NCBI RefSeq assembly: GCF_007829035.1
Contig: NZ_VIVQ01000001.1
Span: 124,001 to 188,000, forward strand
Origin: Rudaeicoccus suwonensis
GTDB taxonomy: Bacteria > Actinomycetota > Actinomycetes > Actinomycetales > Dermatophilaceae
Length of the DNA: 64,000 nucleotides
Reading direction: 5' to 3'
Of the stretch, positions 52,436 to 60,964 are shown one piece after another (the stretch's first letter is position 1; each line of letters begins with the position of its first letter). The translations under genes and the position numbers were made by a program. Below the pieces are notes generated by a model that saw only the letters and a list, made by a program, of their open reading frames with translations, did not search any database and was not told where the DNA came from.

Positions 52436-53158
52436 TCAGTTGGCCGGCTTCAACACGTAACCCGCGCCGCGCATGGTGTGGATCATCGGCTCACGGCCGG
52501 CGTCGATCTTCTTGCGCAGGTAGGAGATGTAGAGCTCGACGACATTGGCCTGCCCGCCGAAGTCGTAGTGCCACACGCGGTCGAGGATCTGTGCCTTGGA
52601 CAGCACTCGGCGTGGGTTGCGCATGAGATAGCGCAGCAACTCGAATTCCGTTGCGGTGAGCGAGATCTCGGTACCGTCACGCATGACCTCGTGGCTGTCC
52701 TCGTCGAGGGTGAGGTCACCGACGGTCAGCATCGAGGAGGACGACTCGGTCAGCGCCACCGAGCGCCGCAGCAGCGCGCGCACCCGGGCCACGACCTCCT
52801 CCAGCGAGAACGGCTTGGTGACGTAGTCGTCGCCACCGGCGGTCAGTCCGGCGACGCGGTCCTCGACGGCGTCGCGCGCGGTCAGGAAGAGCACCGGCAG
52901 CGTCGGGTCGTCGTCACGCAGCCGGCGCAGCACCTCCATACCGTCGAAATCGGGCAGCATCATGTCGAGCACGACGGCATCCGGCTTGAATTCCTTGGCG
53001 GTGCGCACGGCACTGGAGCCGGTGCCGGCGCTCTTGATGTCCCAGCCTTCGTAACGCAGGGCCATCGACAGGAGTTCGGTCAGATTGCTCTCGTCATCGA
53101 CGACGAGAACGCGCACGGATGATCCGTCAGGCCGCTTGAGGCCGGGTGCAGTGCTCAT
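52436..53158 (-). CDS. OmpR-family response regulator
   Basis: 240 residues. Receiver with D21/D22, phospho-acceptor D65 (VVLDMMLPD) and K in VTKPFSLEEV; C-terminal winged helix with LSLTATEFELLRYLMRNPRRVLSKAQIL and VVELYISYLRKKID. ATG at 53158 follows GCGGACC. Probably controls its own operon, including GtrA; the signal is unknown. Confidence 0.93.
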   Translation of the reverse strand: MSTAPGLKRPDGSSVRVLVVDDESNLTELLSMALRYEGWDIKSAGTGSSAVRTAKEFKPDAVVLDMMLPDFDGMEVLRRLRDDDPTLPVLFLTARDAVEDRVAGLTAGGDDYVTKPFSLEEVVARVRALLRRSVALTESSSSMLTVGDLTLDEDSHEVMRDGTEISLTATEFELLRYLMRNPRRVLSKAQILDRVWHYDFGGQANVVELYISYLRKKIDAGREPMIHTMRGAGYVLKPAN

Positions 53159-53290
53159 GGTCCGCAAGTGAACTCGCACCTCCTATGTGGGTGCCAGGGC
53201 GATTCTGTGAAGTGGCTGTCTGATTCTTGTACGACCCGTTCAGTATGTCGCAGCTGCCGCCGCACGTCATCTGCGTGGCTGCGGTCCGCG

Positions 53291-53360
53291 CGCGGGAGGT
53301 TGGGGGCGCACCCCGGACGTCATACCGGCCGCGAACCTCCCGCGGCCCGAGCGCGGGAGG
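53291..53360. terminator. Overlapping alternative hairpins after glpD
   Basis: Segments A (53291-53301, CGCGGGAGGTT), B (53334-53344, AACCTCCCGCG) and C (53352-53360, CGCGGGAGG). B is complementary to both A and C, so two exclusive hairpins can form. The set lies just past the glpD stop and upstream of the response-regulator operon. May simply terminate glpD, or may be an attenuator. Confidence 0.55.
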
Positions 53361-53382
53361 CTGGGGGATCAGATCGGGTGGA

Positions 53383-55110
53383 TCACGTCGTGGCGGTCAC
53401 ATCGCGCAGGCCCTTGCGCATCTCGGGTGCCTGCAAGCGCGCAGCGTCGCTGTCCGAATCGTTGTCGAGCTCCTGGGAAGCGCGCTCGGCGGCGACGCGC
53501 TCGGCATACAGCTCGATCTCCTTGCGCTTGGTCTCCGCATCCCAGCCGAGCACCTCGCCCATGAGGTCGGCGGCGTCCTGCGCAGCGTCGACCCCGCGGT
53601 GCTTGGTCTCGATCGACATGCGGGTGCGCCGGGCCAGGACGTCGGTGAGGTGCAGTGCGCCCTCGTGCGATGCGGCGTACTTCAACTCCACCCGGAGGTA
53701 CTCCTCCGCGGACTTCACCGGTTCGAGCAGCGACGCGTCGTCGTCGGCCAAGGACAGCAACTCGTGCAGTTTGGAGCCGTAGCGGTTGAGCAGATGCTCG
53801 ATCCGCCACTCCGGCAGGCCGGTCTCGCGCGCGATCTCGTGCTTCAGATTGCGCATTGCGGCATACCCGTCGGCGCCGACGAGTGGCACATGCTCGGTGA
53901 CCGACTCCTTGATCTCGCCGAGATCCTCGGCCGCCGCGTCGATCGCGTCCTTGGCCATCACGCGGTAAGTCGTGTACTTGCCGCCGGCGATCGAGATCAG
54001 ACCCGGGCGCGGGCGAGCCACTGCGTGCTCGCGCGACAGCTGGCTGGTGTCCTCGCTCTCGCCGGCCAGCAACGGCCGAAGACCTGCATAGACGCCGAGG
54101 ATGTCGTCCTTGGTCAGCGGCACCGCGAGCACCGAATTCGCATGCTCCAGAAGGTATTCGATGTCCGAGGCCGTCGCGGCGGGGTGTGCGAGGTCGAGGC
54201 TCCAGTCGGTGTCGGTGGTGCCGATGATCCAGTGCTGACCCCACGGAATGACGAAGAGCACGGACTTCTCGGTGCGCAGGATCAGGCCGACCTCTCCGGC
54301 GATGCGGTCACGCGGCACAAGGATGTGCACGCCCTTGGAGGCACGCACACGGAACCGGCCGCGACCGCCGCTCATCCGCTGCACGTCGTCGGTCCAGACG
54401 CCGGTGGCGTTGATGACGACCTTGGCCTTGACGGTCGTGGTCTCGTCGGTTTCGACGTCACGCACGACGGCACCGGTGACCCGGTCCGCCTCACGCAGGA
54501 TCTCGATCACCTCGGCCGAGGCAAGCACCGTTGCGCCGTAATAGGCGGCGGTGCGGGCGACCGTCATCGTATGGCGCGCGTCGTCGGCCTGGGCGTCGTA
54601 GTAACGCACCGCGCCGACCATGGCGTCGTGCTTGAGGCCGGGGAACAGCTTGAGGGCGCCGCCGCGTGTGAGGTGCTTCTGGCGCGGCACCGAGCGGGCA
54701 CCGCCCATCTGGTCGTACATCGCCAAACCCGTTGCGACGTAAGGGCGTTCCCATCCGCGATGCGACAGCGGGTAAAGGAAGGAGACGGGGTGCACCAGGT
54801 GCGGGGCGATGGTCGTGAGCATCAGTTCGCGTTCCTTGAGCGCCTCTGCGACAAGGCTGAAGTTCATCTGCTCGAGGTAGCGCAGTCCTCCGTGGAACAA
54901 CTTGCTGCTGCGGGAGGACGTGCCGCTGGCGAAGTCGCGAGCCTCGACCATGGCGGTGCGCAGACCGCGGGTGGTCGCGTCGAGGGCGGCGCCCGCGCCG
55001 GTGACGCCGCCGCCGATGACCAGCACGTCGAATTCGCCTCGGCTCAATTCGGCCCAGGCTTTGCTGCGCTCCTGCGGCCCAAGCTTCGCGCTGAACGGCT
55101 GCATGACCAT
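53383..55110 (-). CDS. glpD: Glycerol-3-phosphate dehydrogenase (FAD)
   Basis: 575 residues. FAD motif VLVIGGGVTGAGAALDATTRG, family blocks RSSKLFHGGLRYLEQ, ATGVWTDDVQRM, GTTDTDWSLD and IAGGKYTTYRVMA, then the C-terminal GlpD domain. Oxidises glycerol 3-phosphate to dihydroxyacetone phosphate at the membrane, passing electrons to quinone. AAGGAG precedes ATG at 55110. Divergent from glpF-glpK. Confidence 0.95.
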   Translation of the reverse strand: MVMQPFSAKLGPQERSKAWAELSRGEFDVLVIGGGVTGAGAALDATTRGLRTAMVEARDFASGTSSRSSKLFHGGLRYLEQMNFSLVAEALKERELMLTTIAPHLVHPVSFLYPLSHRGWERPYVATGLAMYDQMGGARSVPRQKHLTRGGALKLFPGLKHDAMVGAVRYYDAQADDARHTMTVARTAAYYGATVLASAEVIEILREADRVTGAVVRDVETDETTTVKAKVVINATGVWTDDVQRMSGGRGRFRVRASKGVHILVPRDRIAGEVGLILRTEKSVLFVIPWGQHWIIGTTDTDWSLDLAHPAATASDIEYLLEHANSVLAVPLTKDDILGVYAGLRPLLAGESEDTSQLSREHAVARPRPGLISIAGGKYTTYRVMAKDAIDAAAEDLGEIKESVTEHVPLVGADGYAAMRNLKHEIARETGLPEWRIEHLLNRYGSKLHELLSLADDDASLLEPVKSAEEYLRVELKYAASHEGALHLTDVLARRTRMSIETKHRGVDAAQDAADLMGEVLGWDAETKRKEIELYAERVAAERASQELDNDSDSDAARLQAPEMRKGLRDVTATT

Positions 55111-55196
55111 GGACGGCTCCTTCGGGGCGACGGGATGTGGCTTCAGCTTAGTTTCGTCCGGCTCGTGTTCTGCAACACGCAGTGTCCTCAGGGGAA

Positions 55197-55325
55197 CTAG
55201 CGGTTGCGGCGGTTGCGGCGGGCGCCAGCACGGGACATCTGGGACTGCAGCATCGCCGATACATGGGGGTGTCGGGCGAGTTTCACGATACGCGTGGAGC
55301 GTCCGGCGGCGCGCCCAGCAGCCAT
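55197..55325 (-). CDS. Possible small Arg-rich protein
   Basis: 42 residues, beginning MAAGRAAGRSTRIVKLARHP and ending ARRNRRNR. The middle (VKLARHPHVSAMLQSQM) is plausible helix and codon usage is GC3-rich, but the ribosome site is weak. It lies between glpD and glpF. Function unknown. Confidence 0.35.
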   Translation of the reverse strand: MAAGRAAGRSTRIVKLARHPHVSAMLQSQMSRAGARRNRRNR

Positions 55326-55385
55326 AGACAATCTAAGGTTTCCTGAAAATTTGTCTCGAATTTCAACGACAACCGTGCACGATGT

Positions 55386-55401
55386 TATGAGATAGGTCAC
55401 A
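55386..55401 (+). promoter_or_regulatory. CRP/GlxR-like binding site upstream of glpF
   Basis: TATGAGATAGGTCACA matches the consensus TGTGANNTANNTCACA at all but one informative base. It lies 69 bases before the glpF start. CRP-type control of glycerol genes is well known in bacteria; this site suggests the same here. Confidence 0.6.
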
Positions 55402-55469
55402 CTAAGTTTTCAGCCCACAGGGGCTCCCAGCACACGCTCCCAGTTCCCACAGAGAGGCCAGTCGACACT

Positions 55470-56207
55470 ATGAGTTTGGGTTCCATCTTCTTCAGCGAGC
55501 TGATTGGTACAGCCATCCTGATCCTGCTCGGCGTGGGTGTCGTCGCCAACGCAGTGTTCCCCAAGAACAACGGCTTCGGCGGCGGCAACCTGATGATCAA
55601 CTTCGGTTGGGGCTTCGGCGTCATGGCCGGTGTCTATGCCGCCTACAAGTCGGGTGGCCAACTGAATCCTGCTGTCACGCTTGGCATCTGGGCCTCCGGC
55701 GCGAAGACCTTCGTGCCGGGTGTCGACGTCAATGCCGGCTCGATCGCCGTCTACATCTCGGCCCAGCTCATCGGCGCCTTCATCGGAGCCGTGCTGTGCT
55801 GGCTGGCATACAAGAAGCAGTTCGACGATCGCGGAGACGCCCCGTCGCTGATCTTCTCGACCGGCCCGCAGATCAAGAGCACCCCGTGGAACCTGGTCAC
55901 CGAGATCCTGGCGACCTTCGTGCTGATGTTCGGCGCCCTGTCGTTCGGCGCGTGGAACGGTGGCAAGGGCACGATTCTCGAAGCTTTGCCGGTGGCCTTC
56001 CTGGTCGTCGGTATCGGTGCCAGCCTCGGCGGCCCGACGGGATACGCCATCAACCCAGCCCGTGACCTTGGTCCTCGCATCGCCCACGCGATCCTGCCGA
56101 TCCCCAACAAGGACTCCAGCAACTGGGCCTACGCGTGGATCCCGGTCGTCGGCCCGATCATCGGCGGCATCCTCGGCGGTCTGATCTTCCACTGGTACCA
56201 CGGCTGA
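55470..56207 (+). CDS. glpF: Glycerol facilitator (aquaglyceroporin)
   Basis: 245 residues. MIP family: six membrane segments and two half-helices with the NPA boxes GGQLNPAVTL and YAINPARDLGPR. The Asp after the second NPA box is typical of glycerol-permeable members. Lets glycerol in for GlpK. Followed by a hairpin and glpK. Confidence 0.94.
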   Translation: MSLGSIFFSELIGTAILILLGVGVVANAVFPKNNGFGGGNLMINFGWGFGVMAGVYAAYKSGGQLNPAVTLGIWASGAKTFVPGVDVNAGSIAVYISAQLIGAFIGAVLCWLAYKKQFDDRGDAPSLIFSTGPQIKSTPWNLVTEILATFVLMFGALSFGAWNGGKGTILEALPVAFLVVGIGASLGGPTGYAINPARDLGPRIAHAILPIPNKDSSNWAYAWIPVVGPIIGGILGGLIFHWYHG

Positions 56208-56210
56208 TCG

Positions 56211-56243
56211 TTGGTTCAGGCCGCCAGTTGCGGCCTGGACCAA
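56211..56243 (+). terminator. Intergenic hairpin between glpF and glpK
   Basis: TTGGTTCAGGCCGC, five-base loop, GCGGCCTGGACCAA (one wobble pair). Starts four bases after the glpF stop. It may cut down read-through into glpK or stabilise the glpF message. Confidence 0.6.
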
Positions 56244-56371
56244 CGGCATTCGTCATGACCTTGACCCGGCGTTGATCGCGATCTGACTGCCGGTTCAGAG
56301 AACGACGCGGTGGCGCCCGAACGTTGTCACCGGTGAGTGTTCAACGAGTTCCAACCACAGGAGTGAATGAA

Positions 56372-57883
56372 GTGAGCAAGTACGTTGCAGCGATCGACCA
56401 GGGCACCACGAGCACCAGGTGCATGATCTTCGATCAGGATGGCGCTGTCGTCGCCGTCGCGCAGACCGAGCACGACCAGATCTTCCCCAAGGCCGGGTGG
56501 GTCGAGCACAACGCCATACAGATCTGGGACAACACCCGCAAGGTCTGCGCCGAGGCCATGGCCCACGGCGACATCTCGACCTCCGACGTAGCGGCCATCG
56601 GCATCACCAACCAGCGTGAGACGACGGTGGTCTGGGACAAGACGACGGGCCAGCCGGTCTACAACGCCATCGTGTGGCAGGACACCCGCACGGACAAGAT
56701 TTGCCAGCAACTGGCCGGCGACGAAGGTGCCGACCGGTTCAAGGCCAAGGTCGGATTGCCGCTGGCGACATACTTCGCCGGGCCCAAGGCGCGGTGGGTG
56801 CTCGACAACGTCGAGGGCGCTCGGGAGAAGGCTGAGGCGGGCGACCTGCTGTTCGGCACCATGGACACCTGGCTGATGTGGAATCTCACCGGTGGTGTCG
56901 ACGGCGGCATCCACGTCACCGATGTCACCAACGCGTCCCGCACGCTGATGATGGATCTGGCGACCCTCGACTGGGACGACGACATCGTCGCCGAGATGGG
57001 CCTGCCGAAGTCGATGCTGCCCGAGATCAAGTCCTCCTCGGAGGTTTACGCCAACGCGCGTGATAAGGGCGTGTTCGCGGGCGTGCCGCTCGGCGGCATT
57101 CTCGGCGACCAGCAGGCCGCGACCTTCGGGCAGGTTTGCTTCGAGCCGGGCATGGCCAAGAACACCTATGGCACGGGCAACTTCGTGCTGCTCAACACCG
57201 GTGAGGAGCAGGTGCTGAGCAAGAACGGACTGCTCACCACGGTCTGCTACAAGATCGGCGACAGCAAGCCCATCTACGCGCTCGAAGGCTCGATCGCGGT
57301 GACCGGGTCGCTCGTGCAGTGGCTGCGCGACAACCTGCAGATCATCAAGGCCGCTCCCGAGGTCGAAGACCTCGCCAGGTCGGTGGAGGACAACGGCGAC
57401 GTGTATGTCGTGCCTGCGTTCTCCGGTCTGTTCGCGCCGCACTGGCGGTCGGACGCCCGCGGAGCGATCGTCGGCCTGACCCGGTTCGCGAACAAGGGTC
57501 ACATCGCTCGTGCGGCCCTGGAAGCGGTGGCCTTCCAGTCCAAGGAGGTCGTCGATGCAATGAATGCCGACTCTGGTGTCGACCTGACCGAGCTGAAGGT
57601 CGACGGCGGCATGGTCGTCAATGACACGCTGATGCAGTTCCAGGCGGACCTGCTCGGCGTGCCGGTGGTCCGGCCGAAGATCACCGAGACCACTGCGCTG
57701 GGTGCGGCATACGCGGCGGGTCTGGCGGTCGGCTTCTGGAAGGACGAGTCCGACCTCACCAAGCAGTGGGCCGAGGACAAGCGTTGGGAGCCGCAGATGG
57801 ACGGCGCCGAGCGTGACCGTCTGGTGCGTAAGTGGAACAAGGCAGTGCAGCGCACGCTGGACTGGGTCGAGGACGAGGACTGA
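56372..57883 (+). CDS. glpK: Glycerol kinase
   Basis: 503 residues. FGGY kinase with [16 protein letters not shown], the substrate block [38 protein letters not shown] and [14 protein letters not shown]-like C-terminal motif ([16 protein letters not shown]). Phosphorylates glycerol with ATP. GTG at 56372 follows AGGAG; residues before it are not conserved. Co-transcribed with glpF. Confidence 0.95.
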   Translation: MSKYVAAIDQGTTSTRCMIFDQDGAVVAVAQTEHDQIFPKAGWVEHNAIQIWDNTRKVCAEAMAHGDISTSDVAAIGITNQRETTVVWDKTTGQPVYNAIVWQDTRTDKICQQLAGDEGADRFKAKVGLPLATYFAGPKARWVLDNVEGAREKAEAGDLLFGTMDTWLMWNLTGGVDGGIHVTDVTNASRTLMMDLATLDWDDDIVAEMGLPKSMLPEIKSSSEVYANARDKGVFAGVPLGGILGDQQAATFGQVCFEPGMAKNTYGTGNFVLLNTGEEQVLSKNGLLTTVCYKIGDSKPIYALEGSIAVTGSLVQWLRDNLQIIKAAPEVEDLARSVEDNGDVYVVPAFSGLFAPHWRSDARGAIVGLTRFANKGHIARAALEAVAFQSKEVVDAMNADSGVDLTELKVDGGMVVNDTLMQFQADLLGVPVVRPKITETTALGAAYAAGLAVGFWKDESDLTKQWAEDKRWEPQMDGAERDRLVRKWNKAVQRTLDWVEDED

Positions 57884-57910
57884 CTCGGCGCAGAGGCCTG
57901 ATCTGACGAC

Positions 57911-57957
57911 AAAGGATCGTCATACGTGCTCGGAAGCGAGCCGTATGACGATCCTTT
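57911..57957. terminator. Bidirectional hairpin after glpK
   Basis: Perfect 16-bp arms AAAGGATCGTCATACG/CGTATGACGATCCTTT around a 15-base loop; the arms extend further with one bulge (GACGAC/GTCGTC). It serves glpK and the convergent anti-sigma gene. The arms contain the genome's common CATAC/GTATG pentamer. Confidence 0.85.
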
Positions 57958-58020
57958 CGTCGTCCGGGGCAACCGCGGGGTCGGGTTTCAGCACCGTGCC
58001 GTGGGGACGACGATCGTCCG

Positions 58021-58896
58021 TCAGCGGTAGGCCACGGTGATGTGGTGAAGCGTGTCGTTCTCCTCGGTCACCGCGAAGTGCCCGGTCGGGTCGGCCCACG
58101 TGGTGGTTCCACCCGGAGTCGTGACCGTTTCTTCGGCCCAACCGAGACTGGTGAACACGCGTGACCAGTACGCATCGAGCGCCGCTACCTGTGCCTGCGG
58201 GACGGTGAACGTGGTGCTCGTGATCGGGGTCCAGGGCATGCCGGCAGGCATCGGGATCTGCCAGAACGTGCCGTCGGAATCCTCGACCGGCAGCGGGCCG
58301 GTGTAGCTGACGCCAGGCGTGAAGTTCGGCGGAGTCGCCCATGCGACGAGGCCGCTCGTCGGTGTCGTGATGGGATTTGATCCGGCGCCAGGGCGAGAGC
58401 CGGGTGTCTGTTTCGAGCCACCCGCGGAATCGCCGGGGGAGGTCGAGGCTGTTGCACGAGGCGTGCCGGTCGGCGTGACGATGGAGGAGCCGTTGGGCAC
58501 CTCTGAACCTGCCGCCGCGCCGTTCTGCTGCTGGGTTGCCTCGGCGTGCGCGCCCGCCGTCGCGGTGCCGGGTTCTGCGGTGCGGCCCGGCTGCCAGGCG
58601 ACATAGCCTGCGGTGCAGATCACCGCTGCTACCGCCGCCGCGGATGTCGTGACACGGAGCCATCGAGCATGGCGACCGCGCTCGCGTGGCGACGACGGCG
58701 TGGATCCGTGTGTGGATCCGGGTGTGGCCGCTGCTGTCGACGCGGGCGCAGACGTGGACTCCGGCGTCGACATACGTCGGGTGAATTGCTCCGCGCGGGT
58801 CTCGTCGAGGATCTCCGGCGTGATCTGGTCGGCCTTGGCGGCGAAGGCGGCACGCAACCGAGCTTCGAGGTCGACGTCATGGTCGTCAGGTGTCAT
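58021..58896 (-). CDS. Single-pass membrane protein coupled to sigma factor (probable anti-sigma)
   Basis: 291 residues. Cytoplasmic N-terminus (1-80) with a helix LEARLRAAFAAKADQI, one membrane segment (about 82-101), a long Ser/Thr/Pro linker and an extracellular domain of about 110 residues (PPNFTPGVSYTGPLPVEDSDGTFW... to HITVAYR). The start overlaps the sigma factor stop by ATGA, and this arrangement is typical of SigE-group sigma factors with their regulator. No zinc-binding ZAS motif is visible. Confidence 0.7.
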   Translation of the reverse strand: MTPDDHDVDLEARLRAAFAAKADQITPEILDETRAEQFTRRMSTPESTSAPASTAAATPGSTHGSTPSSPRERGRHARWLRVTTSAAAVAAVICTAGYVAWQPGRTAEPGTATAGAHAEATQQQNGAAAGSEVPNGSSIVTPTGTPRATASTSPGDSAGGSKQTPGSRPGAGSNPITTPTSGLVAWATPPNFTPGVSYTGPLPVEDSDGTFWQIPMPAGMPWTPITSTTFTVPQAQVAALDAYWSRVFTSLGWAEETVTTPGGTTTWADPTGHFAVTEENDTLHHITVAYR

Positions 58897-59429
58897 TGCG
58901 CACCTCCTTCGAGCAGCGTTGTCAGGGTGGCCATGGCACGGCTGGCCTGTGATTTGACGGTTCCTTTGCTGATGCCGAGCGCGTCGGCGATCTGCGACTC
59001 GGACAGGTCCGACCAGTACCTCAGCACCAGCACCTCACGCTGGCGTGGCGGGAGTTGCCGCACTGCGCGCAATACCTGCTGGTGTTCCTCGGCGAGCAGG
59101 ACGTCGCTGTCCGCCGGCGGGCTGATGTCGGGTTCTGCGACCTTGAGATGTGCTCGAACGGTGCGCCGTCGACGCAGCGTGGAGCGGGCCTGGTTGACGA
59201 CCGACCGTCGGAGATAGCCCACGGCAGCGGCCGGATCGCGCAGCGATGCCTGGTGCCGGTGCATCCCCAGGAAGGCGTCTTGAACCACGTCTTCGGCAGT
59301 GGCGAGATCGTCGACGAGCAGGCGGGCCAGCCGCACCATCGGCAACTGATGGGTGCGATAGAGCTCAGTGAGGTCGAGCGCGTCGGACATCGGCGCGGTT
59401 GCATCGCGATCCGCTGAACTGCGGGCCAC
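58893..59429 (-). CDS. SigE-family ECF sigma factor
   Basis: 178 residues. Sigma region 2 (LTELYRTHQLPMVRLARLLVDDLATAEDVVQDAFLGMHRH) and region 4 (LPPRQREVLVLRYWSDLSESQIADALGISKGTVKSQASRAM), the pattern of the SigE-like ECF group of actinobacteria. GTG at 59429 follows GGAGGGG; ATG at 59390 (MSDALDLTELY) lacks a ribosome site. The signal and regulon are unknown. Confidence 0.9.
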   Translation of the reverse strand: MARSSADRDATAPMSDALDLTELYRTHQLPMVRLARLLVDDLATAEDVVQDAFLGMHRHQASLRDPAAAVGYLRRSVVNQARSTLRRRRTVRAHLKVAEPDISPPADSDVLLAEEHQQVLRAVRQLPPRQREVLVLRYWSDLSESQIADALGISKGTVKSQASRAMATLTTLLEGGAQ

Positions 59430-59947
59430 CGCCCCTCCCCGGTTCGTTCCGACGTGCCACCCGATGGTGGTCCCGTAGACGGCAGTCACCGGGGCCGACC
59501 TTGCAACGACGATAACCGAGATCCACGCGCGGCAGACACGTCATCGGCCGATGCCGTATGACGCTCAGCGATGCTCGCGCGGTAGTCCCTCATATGGTGA
59601 TGGACGCCCGAAGCCGGTGGAGGTTGCATCCGGATCCGGCCAGATCACTGCCCTCACCGCGTTGTATCGCGCACGCTCAGCGGACATCAGCTCGTCGGTC
59701 GACGGACGCTCTGCAGCGCCCCGTGTCCCCGGGGCACTGCGGAGCACCGCCCATCCGGCCCTCTGCGCTGCCCCGCGTGCTGGGGCAGAGCAGAGTGAGT
59801 CGGTGATGTCCGCGTGAGTTGGTGATGTCCGCCGCGAGGGCGTCTCCGCACGCAATCGGTCGTCGACCGGGGCGACTGATGAGAGATGGGCCCCGTCGCT
59901 GGTGCCGCAGGCCGCAGGCCGCAGTTTCAGTTCGCAGTCCGCAGCTC
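59430..59947. other. Intergenic region with tandem hairpins
   Basis: 518 bases without a credible gene. Two strong stem-loops follow each other: 59709-59744 (CTCTGCAGCGCCCC/GGGGCACTGCGGAG, two weak pairs) and 59761-59795 (CTCTGC..TGCCCC/GGGGCA..GCAGAG, with a GC/GA internal loop). Then GGTGATGTCCGC occurs twice within 25 bases, and tandem GCAGGCC follows near 59910. They lie between the sigma promoter and the end of dps. Confidence 0.6.
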
Positions 59948-60718
59948 TTAGCGCTCAGTGCGCTTGCGAGCCGTCGTCCGCTTCGCGGCGGTCTTCTTTG
60001 CCGCAGTCTTCTTGGCGGCCGTCTTCGCAGCCGTCTTCTTTGCGGTGGCCCGGGTTGCGCCGGCTGGAGCGGTCGTCCGAGCGTGACGGCCGGTCGACGA
60101 CGCTGCAGCTGAGGTGCGCTTGGCTGCCGAGGTCCGCTTGGCTGCGGGCGTTCGTTTCGCTGTGGACTTGCTGGTGGAGGTTTTGCGAGCGGCCCCCCGT
60201 TCGGTGCGGGCGTCCTCGCCTGCGATCTCGCCGTACTCGTCTTCGAGGTGCGCACGAACGAACCACTGGAACTTCTCAAGTTGGCCGGTGTGGCCGATCA
60301 TCATGTCCTCACTGATGGGATCGAGATCGCCGAGCTCTTCGATCACGGAGCGGTTGGTCTCGACGACTCCGTCATACACCTTGTTGAGCGCCGCGAGGTG
60401 GGCGATGGCGGTGCTTCGGCCGAGGGAGTAGTCGTCCCAGTCGCGCAGGGCGATGATGTCGCTGGCGCGACCTCCCGGTGCTGCGCCCATGGCGGCGATG
60501 CGCTCGGCCACTTCGTCGGCATACCCGCGGACGAGGTCGACCTGAGGGTCGATCATCTCGTGGACTCCGATGAAGTTGCGGCCCACGACGTTCCAGTGCA
60601 CGTGCTTCAGCGTCAGATGCAGGTCGTTGTAGCACGCGAGGCGAGCTTGCAGCAGGTCGACGACACGATCGTTGTCGCGCCGGGAGAGCCCAGGAACGGA
60701 GTATGTCGGGGAGGCCAT
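59948..60718 (-). CDS. dps: Dps-family protein with histone-like tail
   Basis: 256 residues. The first 165 are a Dps/ferritin-like domain with the ferroxidase motifs HVHWNVVGRNFIGVHEMID and EMIDPQVDLVRGYADEVAERI. The remaining 85 residues are a Lys/Ala/Thr-rich tail with repeated AKRT/SAAKRT and KKTAAKKTAAK, like histone H1 or mycobacterial HupB. Dps oxidises and stores iron and shields DNA; the tail should bind DNA. ATG at 60718 follows GAAAGG. Confidence 0.92.
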   Translation of the reverse strand: MASPTYSVPGLSRRDNDRVVDLLQARLACYNDLHLTLKHVHWNVVGRNFIGVHEMIDPQVDLVRGYADEVAERIAAMGAAPGGRASDIIALRDWDDYSLGRSTAIAHLAALNKVYDGVVETNRSVIEELGDLDPISEDMMIGHTGQLEKFQWFVRAHLEDEYGEIAGEDARTERGAARKTSTSKSTAKRTPAAKRTSAAKRTSAAASSTGRHARTTAPAGATRATAKKTAAKTAAKKTAAKKTAAKRTTARKRTER

Positions 60719-60755
60719 GGTTACCTTTCGATGGACGTGCTGATCGCGATGAACG

Positions 60756-60767
60756 TTCTGATCAGAA
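60756..60767. promoter_or_regulatory. 12-bp palindrome upstream of dps
   Basis: TTCTGATCAGAA, perfect, 38 bases before the dps start. A repeat of GATC-containing bases (CCTGATCGG) lies ten bases on. No regulator assigned. Confidence 0.3.
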
Positions 60768-60964
60768 ATTCGCCTGATCGGAAGTTCCACCTTATGCACG
60801 GCGCGATGGCGGCAGCCGGTTCCGGCGCCAGCAAATCCGCTGTGCCGGCGGCACAATCCATGCGATGTAACGGCCTTCGCGGATCGCATCGCCTGTTGGT
60901 GCTGATATGAGCGCAATTCGGAGATCACGGGTTGCGTCGTGGAGGGCTGCGTGTCGCAGTTGAG

